DNA from: Deltaproteobacteria bacterium
GTDB taxonomy: Bacteria > Desulfobacterota > Anaeroferrophillalia > Anaeroferrophillales > Tharpellaceae
Direction: 5' to 3'
Length of the DNA: 7,172 bases
NCBI GenBank assembly: GCA_030640695.1
Contig: DAOWIX010000060.1
Coordinates: 1 to 7,172, forward strand
In this document: piece by piece, positions 1-6,251 of the stretch
Position numbering within the stretch: the stretch's first letter is position 1
Layout: each line of letters starts with the position of its first letter
Program-made: the position numbers and the translations under genes
The notes under the pieces: generated by a model
Seen by the model: the letters and a program-made list of their open reading frames with translations, nothing else
What the model was told of the DNA's origin: nothing
The model's database searches: none

Positions 1-849
1 TAATAGTAGCAAAGCAATGCCAGCTAGGTGTTTGTTAGTTTTGGTGGGTTTTTTGTCGGATTCTTTGCCTTGGGCCGCAGTTCGAGGAGCGATTATGCCG
101 CGATCGAAGAAATCCAAAATTATACGGCAGGTGTGAAACTGACCGATTATGCTGATATTAAGAACCTCGGCCGGGCTACGGTTGCCGTCAATAAGCCTGT
201 AGACCCCAAGCTCATCCCTGTCGAACTGGCTCTCCAGCCCTTCCTGAAATAGTGAATTATCTTTTGCCGAAGATTCATTACTGTTTAAGGCCAAAGTTGA
301 TTCGTAGATTCTTTCCAGGGGCAAGAGTCGTTTTTTCATGACCGCCATCTCATCAATCTGGCGCAGGGCTTCAAGGATGATGAAGTTGGTGTCCTGAGGT
401 GGGAAAAAAGCGTGGTTTTTGACTTCGCTGGTGGGGATGAATTTATAGCGCCCCTTAGTCCATTGCAAAGTGATAATGAATGATTCTATGAGACGGCGCA
501 GGTTAGTTCTTTCGAGTTCGTCGCGGCTTATTATGCCGTTTTTTAAGAGCGCTTTTTCGAGGCCGTGGAGACTGTTTAAGGTGCCTTCTTTCTGTAATGA
601 GAGCAGGCTTTCTTCATTAAGCTGATCGCTCTTTATCAGGATAGTTTTAAGGTCAAGGGCATGACCAATAAATTGGCAATTAAAATCAACCAGGTAGCCT
701 TCGTTGAAAGACCATGAACAGCTGCCGTCATTGCCATCGACACTTAAGGTGCCGCATTTTACTTGTTGGGTGATGAGCTGCATGACATCGGTTAGCTCAA
801 AATTTTCGAGGTCAGCACTTAAGCCTTTTGCAGTTTGGATACGGCTCAT
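1..849 (-). CDS. DUF4388 (PATAN-type) domain protein, C-terminus beyond window
   Basis: The frame is open from the ATG at 849 to the window edge (283 codons, no stop), so the gene is 3'-partial. Residues about 7-60 carry the DUF4388/PATAN pattern: GLSADLENFELTDVMQLI, then a CGTLSV strand and a SWSFNEGYLVDF strand. Residues 65-165 are mostly helical and end in an LEALRQIDEM helix. Residues 205-255 look like the winged-helix-like C-terminal part often seen in these proteins (VYRLIDGNRSPAEVL, then a DFFDRGII stretch). A Lys-rich linker (261-273) leads into a hydrophobic run, LAGIALLLL, that is probably the start of a transmembrane helix. DUF4388 proteins are thought to be protein-interaction modules in signalling and often occur near MglA-like GTPases; the exact role is unknown. 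The ATG overlaps the upstream stop as ATGA, and an AGGAG lies 6 nt before it. Family assignment is from memory of the motif pattern; function is inference. Confidence 0.85.
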   Translation of the reverse strand, partial: MSRIQTAKGLSADLENFELTDVMQLITQQVKCGTLSVDGNDGSCSWSFNEGYLVDFNCQFIGHALDLKTILIKSDQLNEESLLSLQKEGTLNSLHGLEKALLKNGIISRDELERTNLRRLIESFIITLQWTKGRYKFIPTSEVKNHAFFPPQDTNFIILEALRQIDEMAVMKKRLLPLERIYESTLALNSNESSAKDNSLFQEGLESQFDRDELGVYRLIDGNRSPAEVLNISIIGQFHTCRIILDFFDRGIIAPRTAAQGKESDKKPTKTNKHLAGIALLLL

Positions 850-2723
850 GGGTTGCTCCTTGAGGAGCTCCGGCGTTGGAATCGGTAGCGTGTCAAAGCC
901 AATACGGCAAGGTTGATACTCCAGAGAAGGAGCGGGAAAATAAGGGTCAGCCATGAGGTTGAAGGTGGAAACGGCTCCATAATGCCGGTTTGGCAGATAA
1001 GGAAGTTGTAGAGCCAGAGCAGTAACGGAATAAACAGGCCGATGGCGATAAATATGTTTCCTGAGATGAATTGGTAAAAGCCGGGCAAGATGATGCCGCC
1101 AACGTTCAGCATCAGTGCAAACGGTTTGAATTTTACACGCTCTGTTTTGGTTGTTGCACTATCAAGGAAAGCAGCAGCAACCGGCAGGTCTCCTTGACGA
1201 CAGGAGGGGCAGTTTTTATTCTTTAATTTTCGGCTCGGGTGAAATAGGCAACCGCAGAGAGAGCAGAGATTTCGGTTTGCCGGAGCCCTCTTTAGCAGAA
1301 ACAGAAGTCCACTTAAGGATAGCAGGATCACAGTATAATAGAGGCCACTGGCGGCTCCGGGGAAGAGTATACGGCAAAGAAATTCCGGTAGAAAAGTTTC
1401 TTTGCCGGGTTGGGAGTCGGCAAAGTGGCGATAAACATTTTCGGGCAGAGGCATGAAGATAAGTTTTATATTCTCCTCTCTGTCGAGCCCTTTGTCGTCA
1501 TTAGGTGATTGGTTCAGGGCCGGGTTCAGCTTGAAAGCCATCTGCAGAGCCTGCATACTCTTTTCGAGGTTAAATGACTGTCGGATATAGGCTTGGCTGA
1601 GGTTGTAGTAGGGGATCCCAGAGTTTTTTTCAAGCTGACTGGCCTTGCGATAGTAGGCTTCGGTTGGGTCGGTTTTTTTCTGTAGGAGATAGAGGTTGGC
1701 GAGATTGTTGTAAACCGCACCCAGTTCAATATTGTCAGCAATGATCTTCTCCAGAAAAATTTCTGCTTTGGCGTATTCTCCTCGGAGGCGGGCCGTCTCG
1801 GCTTGAGAAAAAAGTTGTAATAGCAGTTGGCTCTGGTTGGTGGCCGGCTGTCTCACAGTGACTTCATTATTATTGTTGTAAAGGTTGGAGTCATTGTCAA
1901 GGCCTGAAGCGGTATGCCGAGCCGCTTTGAGAAAAGATGAATCGAGAGCCAGTAGTGAGGTCATACCTTTTTCATAGGCCAAGGGGACGATGAGAAGGGT
2001 TGATAGCAAGAGGGCCAACGTAATTATGTCCCGTCTGGTCGCCAGCAGAGAGATGCCGCCAGCCAGCAGAAGCAGGCCGACGAGAGGGGCCGGAACCAAG
2101 ATTACAGTAACGGCGATTGCGGTAGTGATTGCTAGCAGGGTAAAATTACCTTGCCGGTTCAATTTGATGTGCCCCATTTCGCAAAAGGCCCGGTAGTATT
2201 TAATCATCATCAGGAGGGTGCCCAACAGAAATAGGGCTAAAGGGATAAAGGCTATCGCCAGCCAGAAAAATGTCGAAGCGTAGAAGTTTTCCTGAGGGTT
2301 ATTTTTGAACTTATGGCTGGCCCGGCCCAAGCTGGAGAGTGATTCAAGGTAGTGCTGTTGTTGGAAAAGGAGTTTGCATAAGGCGGTTTCGGGGAAAGAG
2401 TAGTCTGGGGAAATGGCGATTGAAGCAGTTGTCAGCAGTTTTGTTACCTCTTCTTCCAAGCCTGGCAGGGCTGCCATCTCAAGAAGAGCTAAAGAGTAGA
2501 TTGTCGCATTGTTGATGTTGCTTTGCCGTTGTTTTTGAATAAAGTTGTTGGTTGCCGTTTTTAAGGATTGGACCGATGTTCCGGGAGCTTGGACAATCTC
2601 TTGCCAAGCGGCTCCCAGGGGGCTACTTTCGCAGCTGATTGCCGGGTTCAGAAGAATCATGAGCAGCAAGGCTAGAAGGCTGCCCGAAAATGTCCTTTTT
2701 CCCCAACTCATCGTTATGCTCAA
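846..2723 (-). CDS. Polytopic membrane protein with TPR domain and zinc ribbon
   Basis: This 625-residue protein matches no named family that I recognise. Order of parts: an N-terminal signal peptide or anchor (basic GKR, hydrophobic 13-29, with a Cys at 31 in a poor lipobox, AISC); a polar domain (32-147) with TPR-like helices; four hydrophobic segments (about 150-174, 194-210, 212-228, 232-250); a polar region (251-455) with TPR-like repeats at about 300-400 (AVYNNLANLYLLQKK, then PYYNLSQAYI); a transmembrane segment (456-477); a zinc ribbon with Cys pairs C487/C490 and C505/C508; an LPGFYQFISGN motif (546-556); and two more segments (557-577, 590-611) with a basic tail. Positive charges put the ribbon and tail in the cytoplasm and the TPR part in the periplasm, if the signal peptide is cleaved. 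The start is TTG, chosen because GAGGA lies 7 nt upstream; ATG at 2711 is an alternative with a poor site. It probably anchors or senses for the GTPase module, which is inference. Confidence 0.85.
   Translation of the reverse strand: MSITMSWGKRTFSGSLLALLLMILLNPAISCESSPLGAAWQEIVQAPGTSVQSLKTATNNFIQKQRQSNINNATIYSLALLEMAALPGLEEEVTKLLTTASIAISPDYSFPETALCKLLFQQQHYLESLSSLGRASHKFKNNPQENFYASTFFWLAIAFIPLALFLLGTLLMMIKYYRAFCEMGHIKLNRQGNFTLLAITTAIAVTVILVPAPLVGLLLLAGGISLLATRRDIITLALLLSTLLIVPLAYEKGMTSLLALDSSFLKAARHTASGLDNDSNLYNNNNEVTVRQPATNQSQLLLQLFSQAETARLRGEYAKAEIFLEKIIADNIELGAVYNNLANLYLLQKKTDPTEAYYRKASQLEKNSGIPYYNLSQAYIRQSFNLEKSMQALQMAFKLNPALNQSPNDDKGLDREENIKLIFMPLPENVYRHFADSQPGKETFLPEFLCRILFPGAASGLYYTVILLSLSGLLFLLKRAPANRNLCSLCGCLFHPSRKLKNKNCPSCRQGDLPVAAAFLDSATTKTERVKFKPFALMLNVGGIILPGFYQFISGNIFIAIGLFIPLLLWLYNFLICQTGIMEPFPPSTSWLTLIFPLLLWSINLAVLALTRYRFQRRSSSRSNP
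855..868 (-). promoter_or_regulatory. Hairpin enclosing the ribosome binding site of the DUF4388 gene
   Basis: On the mRNA strand the last codons of the membrane-protein gene read GCTCCTCAAGGAGC, a perfect inverted repeat that can fold as a 5-bp GC-rich stem with a UCAA loop. The AGGAG Shine-Dalgarno of the DUF4388 gene, 6 nt before its ATG, lies in the 3' arm. With the ATGA stop/start overlap this would couple translation: ribosomes finishing the upstream gene would melt the stem. The repeat is seen directly; its folding and effect are inferred. Confidence 0.5.
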
Positions 2724-2730
2724 AAAATTA

Positions 2731-2735
2731 TCCTC
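2731..2735 (-). promoter_or_regulatory. Ribosome binding site supporting a TTG start at 2723
   Basis: GAGGA on the minus strand lies 7 nt before the TTG at 2723, an ideal distance, whereas the in-frame ATG at 2711 has only a weak GAG nearby. This is why the four-residue-longer TTG start was chosen for the membrane protein. Confidence 0.6.
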
Positions 2736-2781
2736 AGAATATCATATGCTTGTGGTTCTTTCTCGAATGTTTTGCTATTGC

Positions 2782-3831
2782 TCAACGATCCGTTTTGATG
2801 AAGTTGTTGATGCTGAAAGTTATATCGACGCTAAGCAGGTTATGTTGGTCTGAGTCAGTTGATAGGCGAAGCGGTAAGGTTATTGTGTGTGGGTTGATGA
2901 GCCTGGCCTTGCCGATCTGGGCGATTTCAGGTTTAAATGGCTCGTCTGTAGTCGGGGATTTTCCGATTTTTGCTTGGTCGGTCTCGGGAAAGGTAAAAGG
3001 GGGCCGGTTGTCGGTGGTTTTGCTTTGGTTTCCGGTGGAATTTTGCTGTTGAATGTCCAGGGGTGATTTTCTTGGTTGCAGTGGTTTGGGGGTGCTTGCT
3101 ACTTTAGGCAAATCGATCATGTTGCCGGTTTGCTCGACGCGGTTGTGGTTTGAAGTTTGGGGTTCAGCAAATTTTTCGGACTGCGGCGGGGTTGCGAGGG
3201 AGGTTTTAGGTTTTGTTTTGCCTGATGCTGTCTGCTCGGTCCGCAGGCTTTTGCGCTTTAAATCATTTAATACCTGTTTGCAGCAGGCAGTCAGGGTTTG
3301 CAGGACGCCATTTCCGGTGATGGCGGAAGCGGCGAAACTGGGGAGTTGATGATGGTTGAGGAGTGAATCGAGATCCTCCACGGTCATGATGTTGTCGAGA
3401 TCCTGTTTGTTGTACTGCAAGATCATGGGAATTTGAGTGACATCGCGATTGTAGTATTTAAGGTTCTCTATCAGATTTTTGAGGCTTTCCAGATTCTCCT
3501 GCTCCATAGAAATCTGGGAGTCGGCTACGAAGATAACGCCATCGACCCCAGTCAAAACAGCTTTGCGGGTTGAATTGTAGTAAACCTGGCCCGGAACCGT
3601 GTAGATCTGGAAGCGGGTTTTGAAACCGCCCACATTCTCCAGTTCAATCGGTAAAAAATCAAAAAAGAGGGTGCGGTCGGCATCGGTTGCCAGAGATACC
3701 AGTTCGCCCCTTTGGCGTGGGTTCAGTTTGTGATGAATCTGCTGAACATTTGTTGTCTTGCCGCAGAGAGCTGGTCCGTAATAGACAATCTTGGCACTGA
3801 TCTCCCTCTTTTTATAATTGAAAATTGCCAT
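2782..3831 (-). CDS. MglA-like Ras-family GTPase with long C-terminal extension
   Basis: Residues 1-195 align almost without gaps to Myxococcus MglA, the GTP switch that sets cell polarity and controls gliding and type IV pili. Visible motifs: P-loop GPALCGKTT (19-27); the MglA switch SLATDADRTLFFDFLP (46-61) with R53; TVPGQ (78-82), where T78 replaces the usual Asp of the Walker B/G3 motif and Q82 is kept; VFVADSQ near 100-106; and NKQD (141-144) for guanine specificity. The family norm is about 195 residues, but this protein has 349. Residues 196-305 are a Pro/Ser/Thr/Gln-rich, probably disordered linker, and 306-349 form a small predicted beta-rich block (LINPHTITLPLRL, LLSVDITFSI). The ATG has AGGA 5 nt upstream. 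It sits 35 nt after the TPR gene and 58 nt before the membrane-protein gene, so co-transcription is likely. The GTPase call is firm; a role in polarity or motility is inferred from the family. Confidence 0.95.
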   Translation of the reverse strand: MAIFNYKKREISAKIVYYGPALCGKTTNVQQIHHKLNPRQRGELVSLATDADRTLFFDFLPIELENVGGFKTRFQIYTVPGQVYYNSTRKAVLTGVDGVIFVADSQISMEQENLESLKNLIENLKYYNRDVTQIPMILQYNKQDLDNIMTVEDLDSLLNHHQLPSFAASAITGNGVLQTLTACCKQVLNDLKRKSLRTEQTASGKTKPKTSLATPPQSEKFAEPQTSNHNRVEQTGNMIDLPKVASTPKPLQPRKSPLDIQQQNSTGNQSKTTDNRPPFTFPETDQAKIGKSPTTDEPFKPEIAQIGKARLINPHTITLPLRLSTDSDQHNLLSVDITFSINNFIKTDR

Positions 3832-3866
3832 GTTAATCCTGAATTAAGTGACTTGATAGTTGAGTT

Positions 3867-5009
3867 CTAGGTGATTTTGCTTTGCTTTACGGAAGTTTCC
3901 AGTAAAGAGATTTCACGGGCTAATTCCGTGTTTTTCAGATCGAGTGAATGGGCCTCACGCAAAGCTTCTAGAGCCTGAGGGTAATGACCCATCTCTTTTA
4001 AAATAAGACCGAGTTGTCTCTTGAAGGTTAAAAAGTCATGTCGGGTCAATCCTTTTTCCAGTAACCCTTGTTGAATCTGTGAAAGAGCTGCCGAGGATGA
4101 ACCCTGACTTAGAAAAATTTGGCTTCGTAAAAGTAGGGCCGGGAGCCGGAAGTTGTTTGATTTGAGGGCCTCTTCACTCTCTTGCAAAGCTTGTTCAGGT
4201 AGCTTTAATTCATTGTAGGCAAGGGCCAGATTGTAGTGGAATTTATCTGATTCAGGGTTATTTTTTTCTTCCTGAAAAGTTGTTTTCAGGGTTTTAAAAA
4301 TTTCCTCAACGCCTTGTGTTTGCGGGTCTTGTTCACTGCTGTCACTTCTGGTTTCATCTATGGAAAACCCATCAATTTCATCTCCAAGCTCAGCTCCTAA
4401 ATCGAAGAAATTGTCTGTATCACCACTGTTGTCCAAGATCGGTCGTGGGGCTGGGGGGGGTGAGTGAGTGACGATAATATCTGAATAGATACTCTTTTCG
4501 CTCTCTTGGTGGTTTGGGAAAAGTTCCTGGAGCAGTAAACGGTAAGGCTCTTTATCTGGAGCGATCTCAATGATAGTCTCCAGTGTTTGTAGAGCTTTAT
4601 TATCTTGACCACTTTCTCGGTAGTAGTCGAAAGCCTTGCGAAAATAAGCAGTGGCATCAGCATAAAATTTCTTTTGGCGGTAGATGCGGCCCAGCTCGAG
4701 GTTAGCTTCAAGGTGTAACGGTTCTTCATTGAGGGTTTTTTTATAGGTTGCGATCGCTAATGGTATAAAATCATGTTCCAGGTATAGGCGCGCACTTCTG
4801 CAATACTCTTCCAGAGCCTTTTCACGTTCACCGTGAGCCAGATACGTATCGGCCAGTTTCAAGCGTAGGCGAAAATTGTTGGGGGTCTGGCTGAGTTGTT
4901 CCTCAAGCACACCGATAGCCTTATCGGAAATCTCCAGCGCCGTATCTTTTTGACGTGTAAAGGTGCTCTTGAATCTGGAAAAAAAACTTGGTTTTTTAGT
5001 CAATTTCAA
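3867..5009 (-). CDS. Soluble TPR-repeat protein, possible GTPase effector or adaptor
   Basis: This 380-residue protein has no signal peptide or membrane segment. A basic N-terminus (1-20) is followed by a first TPR block (about 30-165: LRLKLADTYLAHGEREKALEE, then LEANLELGRIYRQKKFYADA). A low-complexity acidic hinge (166-235) holds a Pro stretch (SPPPAPRP) and an acidic motif, FFDLGAELGDEIDGF. A second TPR block follows (about 236-365: GVEEIFKTLK, then KFHYNLALAYNELKLPEQAL). The hinge motif plus the GVEEIF/HYNLALAYNE pattern is one I associate with deltaproteobacterial TPR proteins, some linked to motility. TPRs bind proteins, and Myxococcus SgmX, a TPR protein, binds MglA-GTP, so an effector role for the neighbouring GTPase is a reasonable inference. 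The start is uncertain: no ATG or GTG lies between the upstream in-frame stop at about 5013-5015 and the TPRs except TTG codons at 5009 and 5003, and neither has a clear Shine-Dalgarno. GTG at codon 33 is a weaker option. It is probably the first gene of the operon. Confidence 0.85.
   Translation of the reverse strand: MKLTKKPSFFSRFKSTFTRQKDTALEISDKAIGVLEEQLSQTPNNFRLRLKLADTYLAHGEREKALEEYCRSARLYLEHDFIPLAIATYKKTLNEEPLHLEANLELGRIYRQKKFYADATAYFRKAFDYYRESGQDNKALQTLETIIEIAPDKEPYRLLLQELFPNHQESEKSIYSDIIVTHSPPPAPRPILDNSGDTDNFFDLGAELGDEIDGFSIDETRSDSSEQDPQTQGVEEIFKTLKTTFQEEKNNPESDKFHYNLALAYNELKLPEQALQESEEALKSNNFRLPALLLRSQIFLSQGSSSAALSQIQQGLLEKGLTRHDFLTFKRQLGLILKEMGHYPQALEALREAHSLDLKNTELAREISLLETSVKQSKIT
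4453..4460 (-). repeat. Run of eight C (coding strand) in the TPR gene hinge
   Basis: Eight identical bases encode part of the SPPPAPRP stretch (codons 184-186) between the two TPR blocks. Loss of one base would move translation into a frame that stops at 4397, leaving only the first TPR block plus about 18 foreign residues. Eight is a modest length; slippage is possible but unproven. Confidence 0.6.
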
Positions 5010-5118
5010 ATGACACTATTGTTGTTTAGGCACGAACGCCTGTGTTTTTTTAAAGGTAGATTAAAACCCTATTTTGCTACCATAAAAATTCAATTATTTG
5101 AAGGACTTAATATACTTT

Positions 5119-5132
5119 TTGACTTTTGTCAA
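5119..5132. promoter_or_regulatory. Palindrome TTGAC-N4-GTCAA, candidate operator
   Basis: Two perfect 5-bp arms are separated by TTTT, about 110 nt upstream of the TPR gene start. On the minus strand the right arm also reads TTGACA, a perfect -35 hexamer, but no good -10 lies 16-18 nt further on. It could bind a dimeric regulator; a chance match in AT-rich DNA is quite possible. Confidence 0.25.
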
Positions 5133-5186
5133 TTGTTTTGCTAAGGCTTGTTGCCAATTCAGTTTGAGACGGGTTGCGTTTTATCT

Positions 5187-5214
5187 TTGTCTTAGATTTG
5201 TAGTTGTTTATGAC
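5187..5214 (+). promoter_or_regulatory. Candidate sigma-70 promoter for the LdcA-like gene
   Basis: TTGTCT (5187-5192) and TATGAC (5209-5214) are separated by 16 nt, each matching four of six consensus bases. It would give a leader of about 80 nt. The match is weak and no better pair was found on this strand. Confidence 0.22.
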
Positions 5215-5300
5215 AATCAATAATTCTTTGAAACCGATCATCCTATCGTTGGTGATCAAGACAGCATTATGCTTTAAATATTACGACCTTATATAGCTAT

Positions 5301-6251
5301 ATGACAATTAAACCACTAAAAGCGCCAGCTTTGCAACCTGGAGACCAATTGGGGGTCTTCGCCCCTGCCAGCCCTGTGCGTTTGGAATATGTTCGCAAAG
5401 GGCAGGAGTATCTTGCCCTTTCAGGTTTTGGCAACCGGGAAGGCCGCTCCCTTTTCAGCCGTTCTTATCATGTGGCCGGTGATCTGCGAACCCGTCTGGC
5501 CGATTTTGAAGATTTGCTGGTCGATCCCGAAGTCAAAGGCCTGGTCGCGGCTCGGGGCGGTTATGGTAGTCTGCCGCTTTTGCCGCTTCTCAACTTTGCC
5601 CTTATTGGGCGTCACCCCAAAATAATTCTTGGCTTCAGTGATCTTACGGCTCTCCAACTGGCACTTTGGCAGAGACTTAAACTGGTGACTTTCTCCGGGC
5701 CTATGCTGGCGGTCGAGATGGCACGCTCAGAAATGGTGAACAGTCCATTGTTGTGGGGCCTTTTGACCGGAGCTGCGGAGTCTGAGCTAAAGCCTTTGCT
5801 CTCGGCTTATTTAGTCTCAGAAAAACTTGAGTGTCTGCGCTCTGAAACTTTTTCTGGACGCTCTTTGGGCGGTACATTGACACTGCTGGCAAGTCTGGCC
5901 GGGACTTCGTATCTGCCAGATTTTACCGGAAAAATTATTTTTATTGAGGATCGCGGAGAGTCTCTTTATCGGCTTGACCGATCTTTGACCCAGCTGCGCT
6001 TGGCCGGCGTATTTAACTCTCCGGCCGCGGTTGTTTGTGGTGATTTCAAGCTCCCGAATAGAGTCGAAGAGCCACTTTTGTCAGATTTTCTGAAAGCTTT
6101 TTTCGCTGAGGATGATTTTCCTGTTTTGATAAATTTTAATTATGGGCACTGCCCGCAAAGTTTTATATTCCCGCAAGGAGTTATGATGGAGTTTGATTGC
6201 CGGAGGGGATTGATAAACCTTCTCGAAAGTGCGGTGGAAAATGGCTGTTGA
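5301..6251 (+). CDS. ldcA: LD-carboxypeptidase, peptidase family S66 (LdcA-like)
   Basis: This family cleaves the L,D bond between meso-diaminopimelate and the terminal D-Ala of murein tetrapeptides in the cytoplasm, a step of peptidoglycan recycling; the related MccF proteins act on microcin C. Sequence support: the N-terminal LQPGDQLGVFAPASP motif (11-25); AARGGYGS (83-90); the nucleophile Ser113 in GFSDLT; FSGPMLA (131-137); LGGTLTLLASLAGT (189-202); Glu216 in FIEDRGE; and His283 in NYGHCPQ. These residues fit the Ser-Glu-His triad. At 316 residues the length is normal, and there is no signal peptide. The ATG is forced: the nearest upstream in-frame stop is at 5253 and no ATG, GTG or TTG lies between, while the conserved domain begins about ten codons later. 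No Shine-Dalgarno is visible upstream. The 3' end overlaps the next gene by 11 nt. MccF-like specificity cannot be excluded. Confidence 0.93.
   Translation: MTIKPLKAPALQPGDQLGVFAPASPVRLEYVRKGQEYLALSGFGNREGRSLFSRSYHVAGDLRTRLADFEDLLVDPEVKGLVAARGGYGSLPLLPLLNFALIGRHPKIILGFSDLTALQLALWQRLKLVTFSGPMLAVEMARSEMVNSPLLWGLLTGAAESELKPLLSAYLVSEKLECLRSETFSGRSLGGTLTLLASLAGTSYLPDFTGKIIFIEDRGESLYRLDRSLTQLRLAGVFNSPAAVVCGDFKLPNRVEEPLLSDFLKAFFAEDDFPVLINFNYGHCPQSFIFPQGVMMEFDCRRGLINLLESAVENGC

Larger units (their letters stand above)
5010..5300. other. Divergent intergenic region between the two transcription units
   Basis: This AT-rich 291-nt stretch separates the minus-strand GTPase operon from the plus-strand LdcA-like pair. 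I see no convincing gene in it. It must contain at least one promoter in each direction. The elements I can point to are the palindrome at 5119-5132, a candidate plus-strand promoter at 5187-5214, and a weak stem at 5236-5257. Confidence 0.8.

Noticed and set aside
28..252. Plus-strand open frame of 74 codons
   Set aside because: It lies wholly antisense to the DUF4388 coding frame, which has clear domain patterns, and its product is unconvincing.
1853..1885. Asn run (NNNN) in the membrane protein as a repeat of interest
   Set aside because: It is a short low-complexity patch in a polar linker before the TPR region, with nothing else unusual.
2690..3052. Plus-strand open frame of 120 codons
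   Set aside because: It is mostly antisense to the GTPase tail and crosses the gap to the membrane-protein gene; it has no recognisable motif and no good start site.
4397..4729. Minus-strand open frame of 110 codons inside the TPR gene
   Set aside because: It is an out-of-frame shadow of the TPR repeats. It matters only as the frame entered if the C8 tract loses a base.
5108..5132. TTGACA with TATATT on the minus strand as promoter of the TPR gene
   Set aside because: The hexamers are only 12 nt apart, too close for a sigma-70 promoter, and the 16-18 nt spacings give poor -10 matches.
5142..5160. Possible sigma-54 promoter on the minus strand (TTGGCA followed by TTAGCA)
   Set aside because: The GG and GC pairs are two bases too far apart for a -24/-12 element.
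5236..5257. GATCATC / GGTGATC stem as a terminator or riboswitch element
   Set aside because: The stem is seven pairs with one wobble, has no U-run after it and no larger structure around it.
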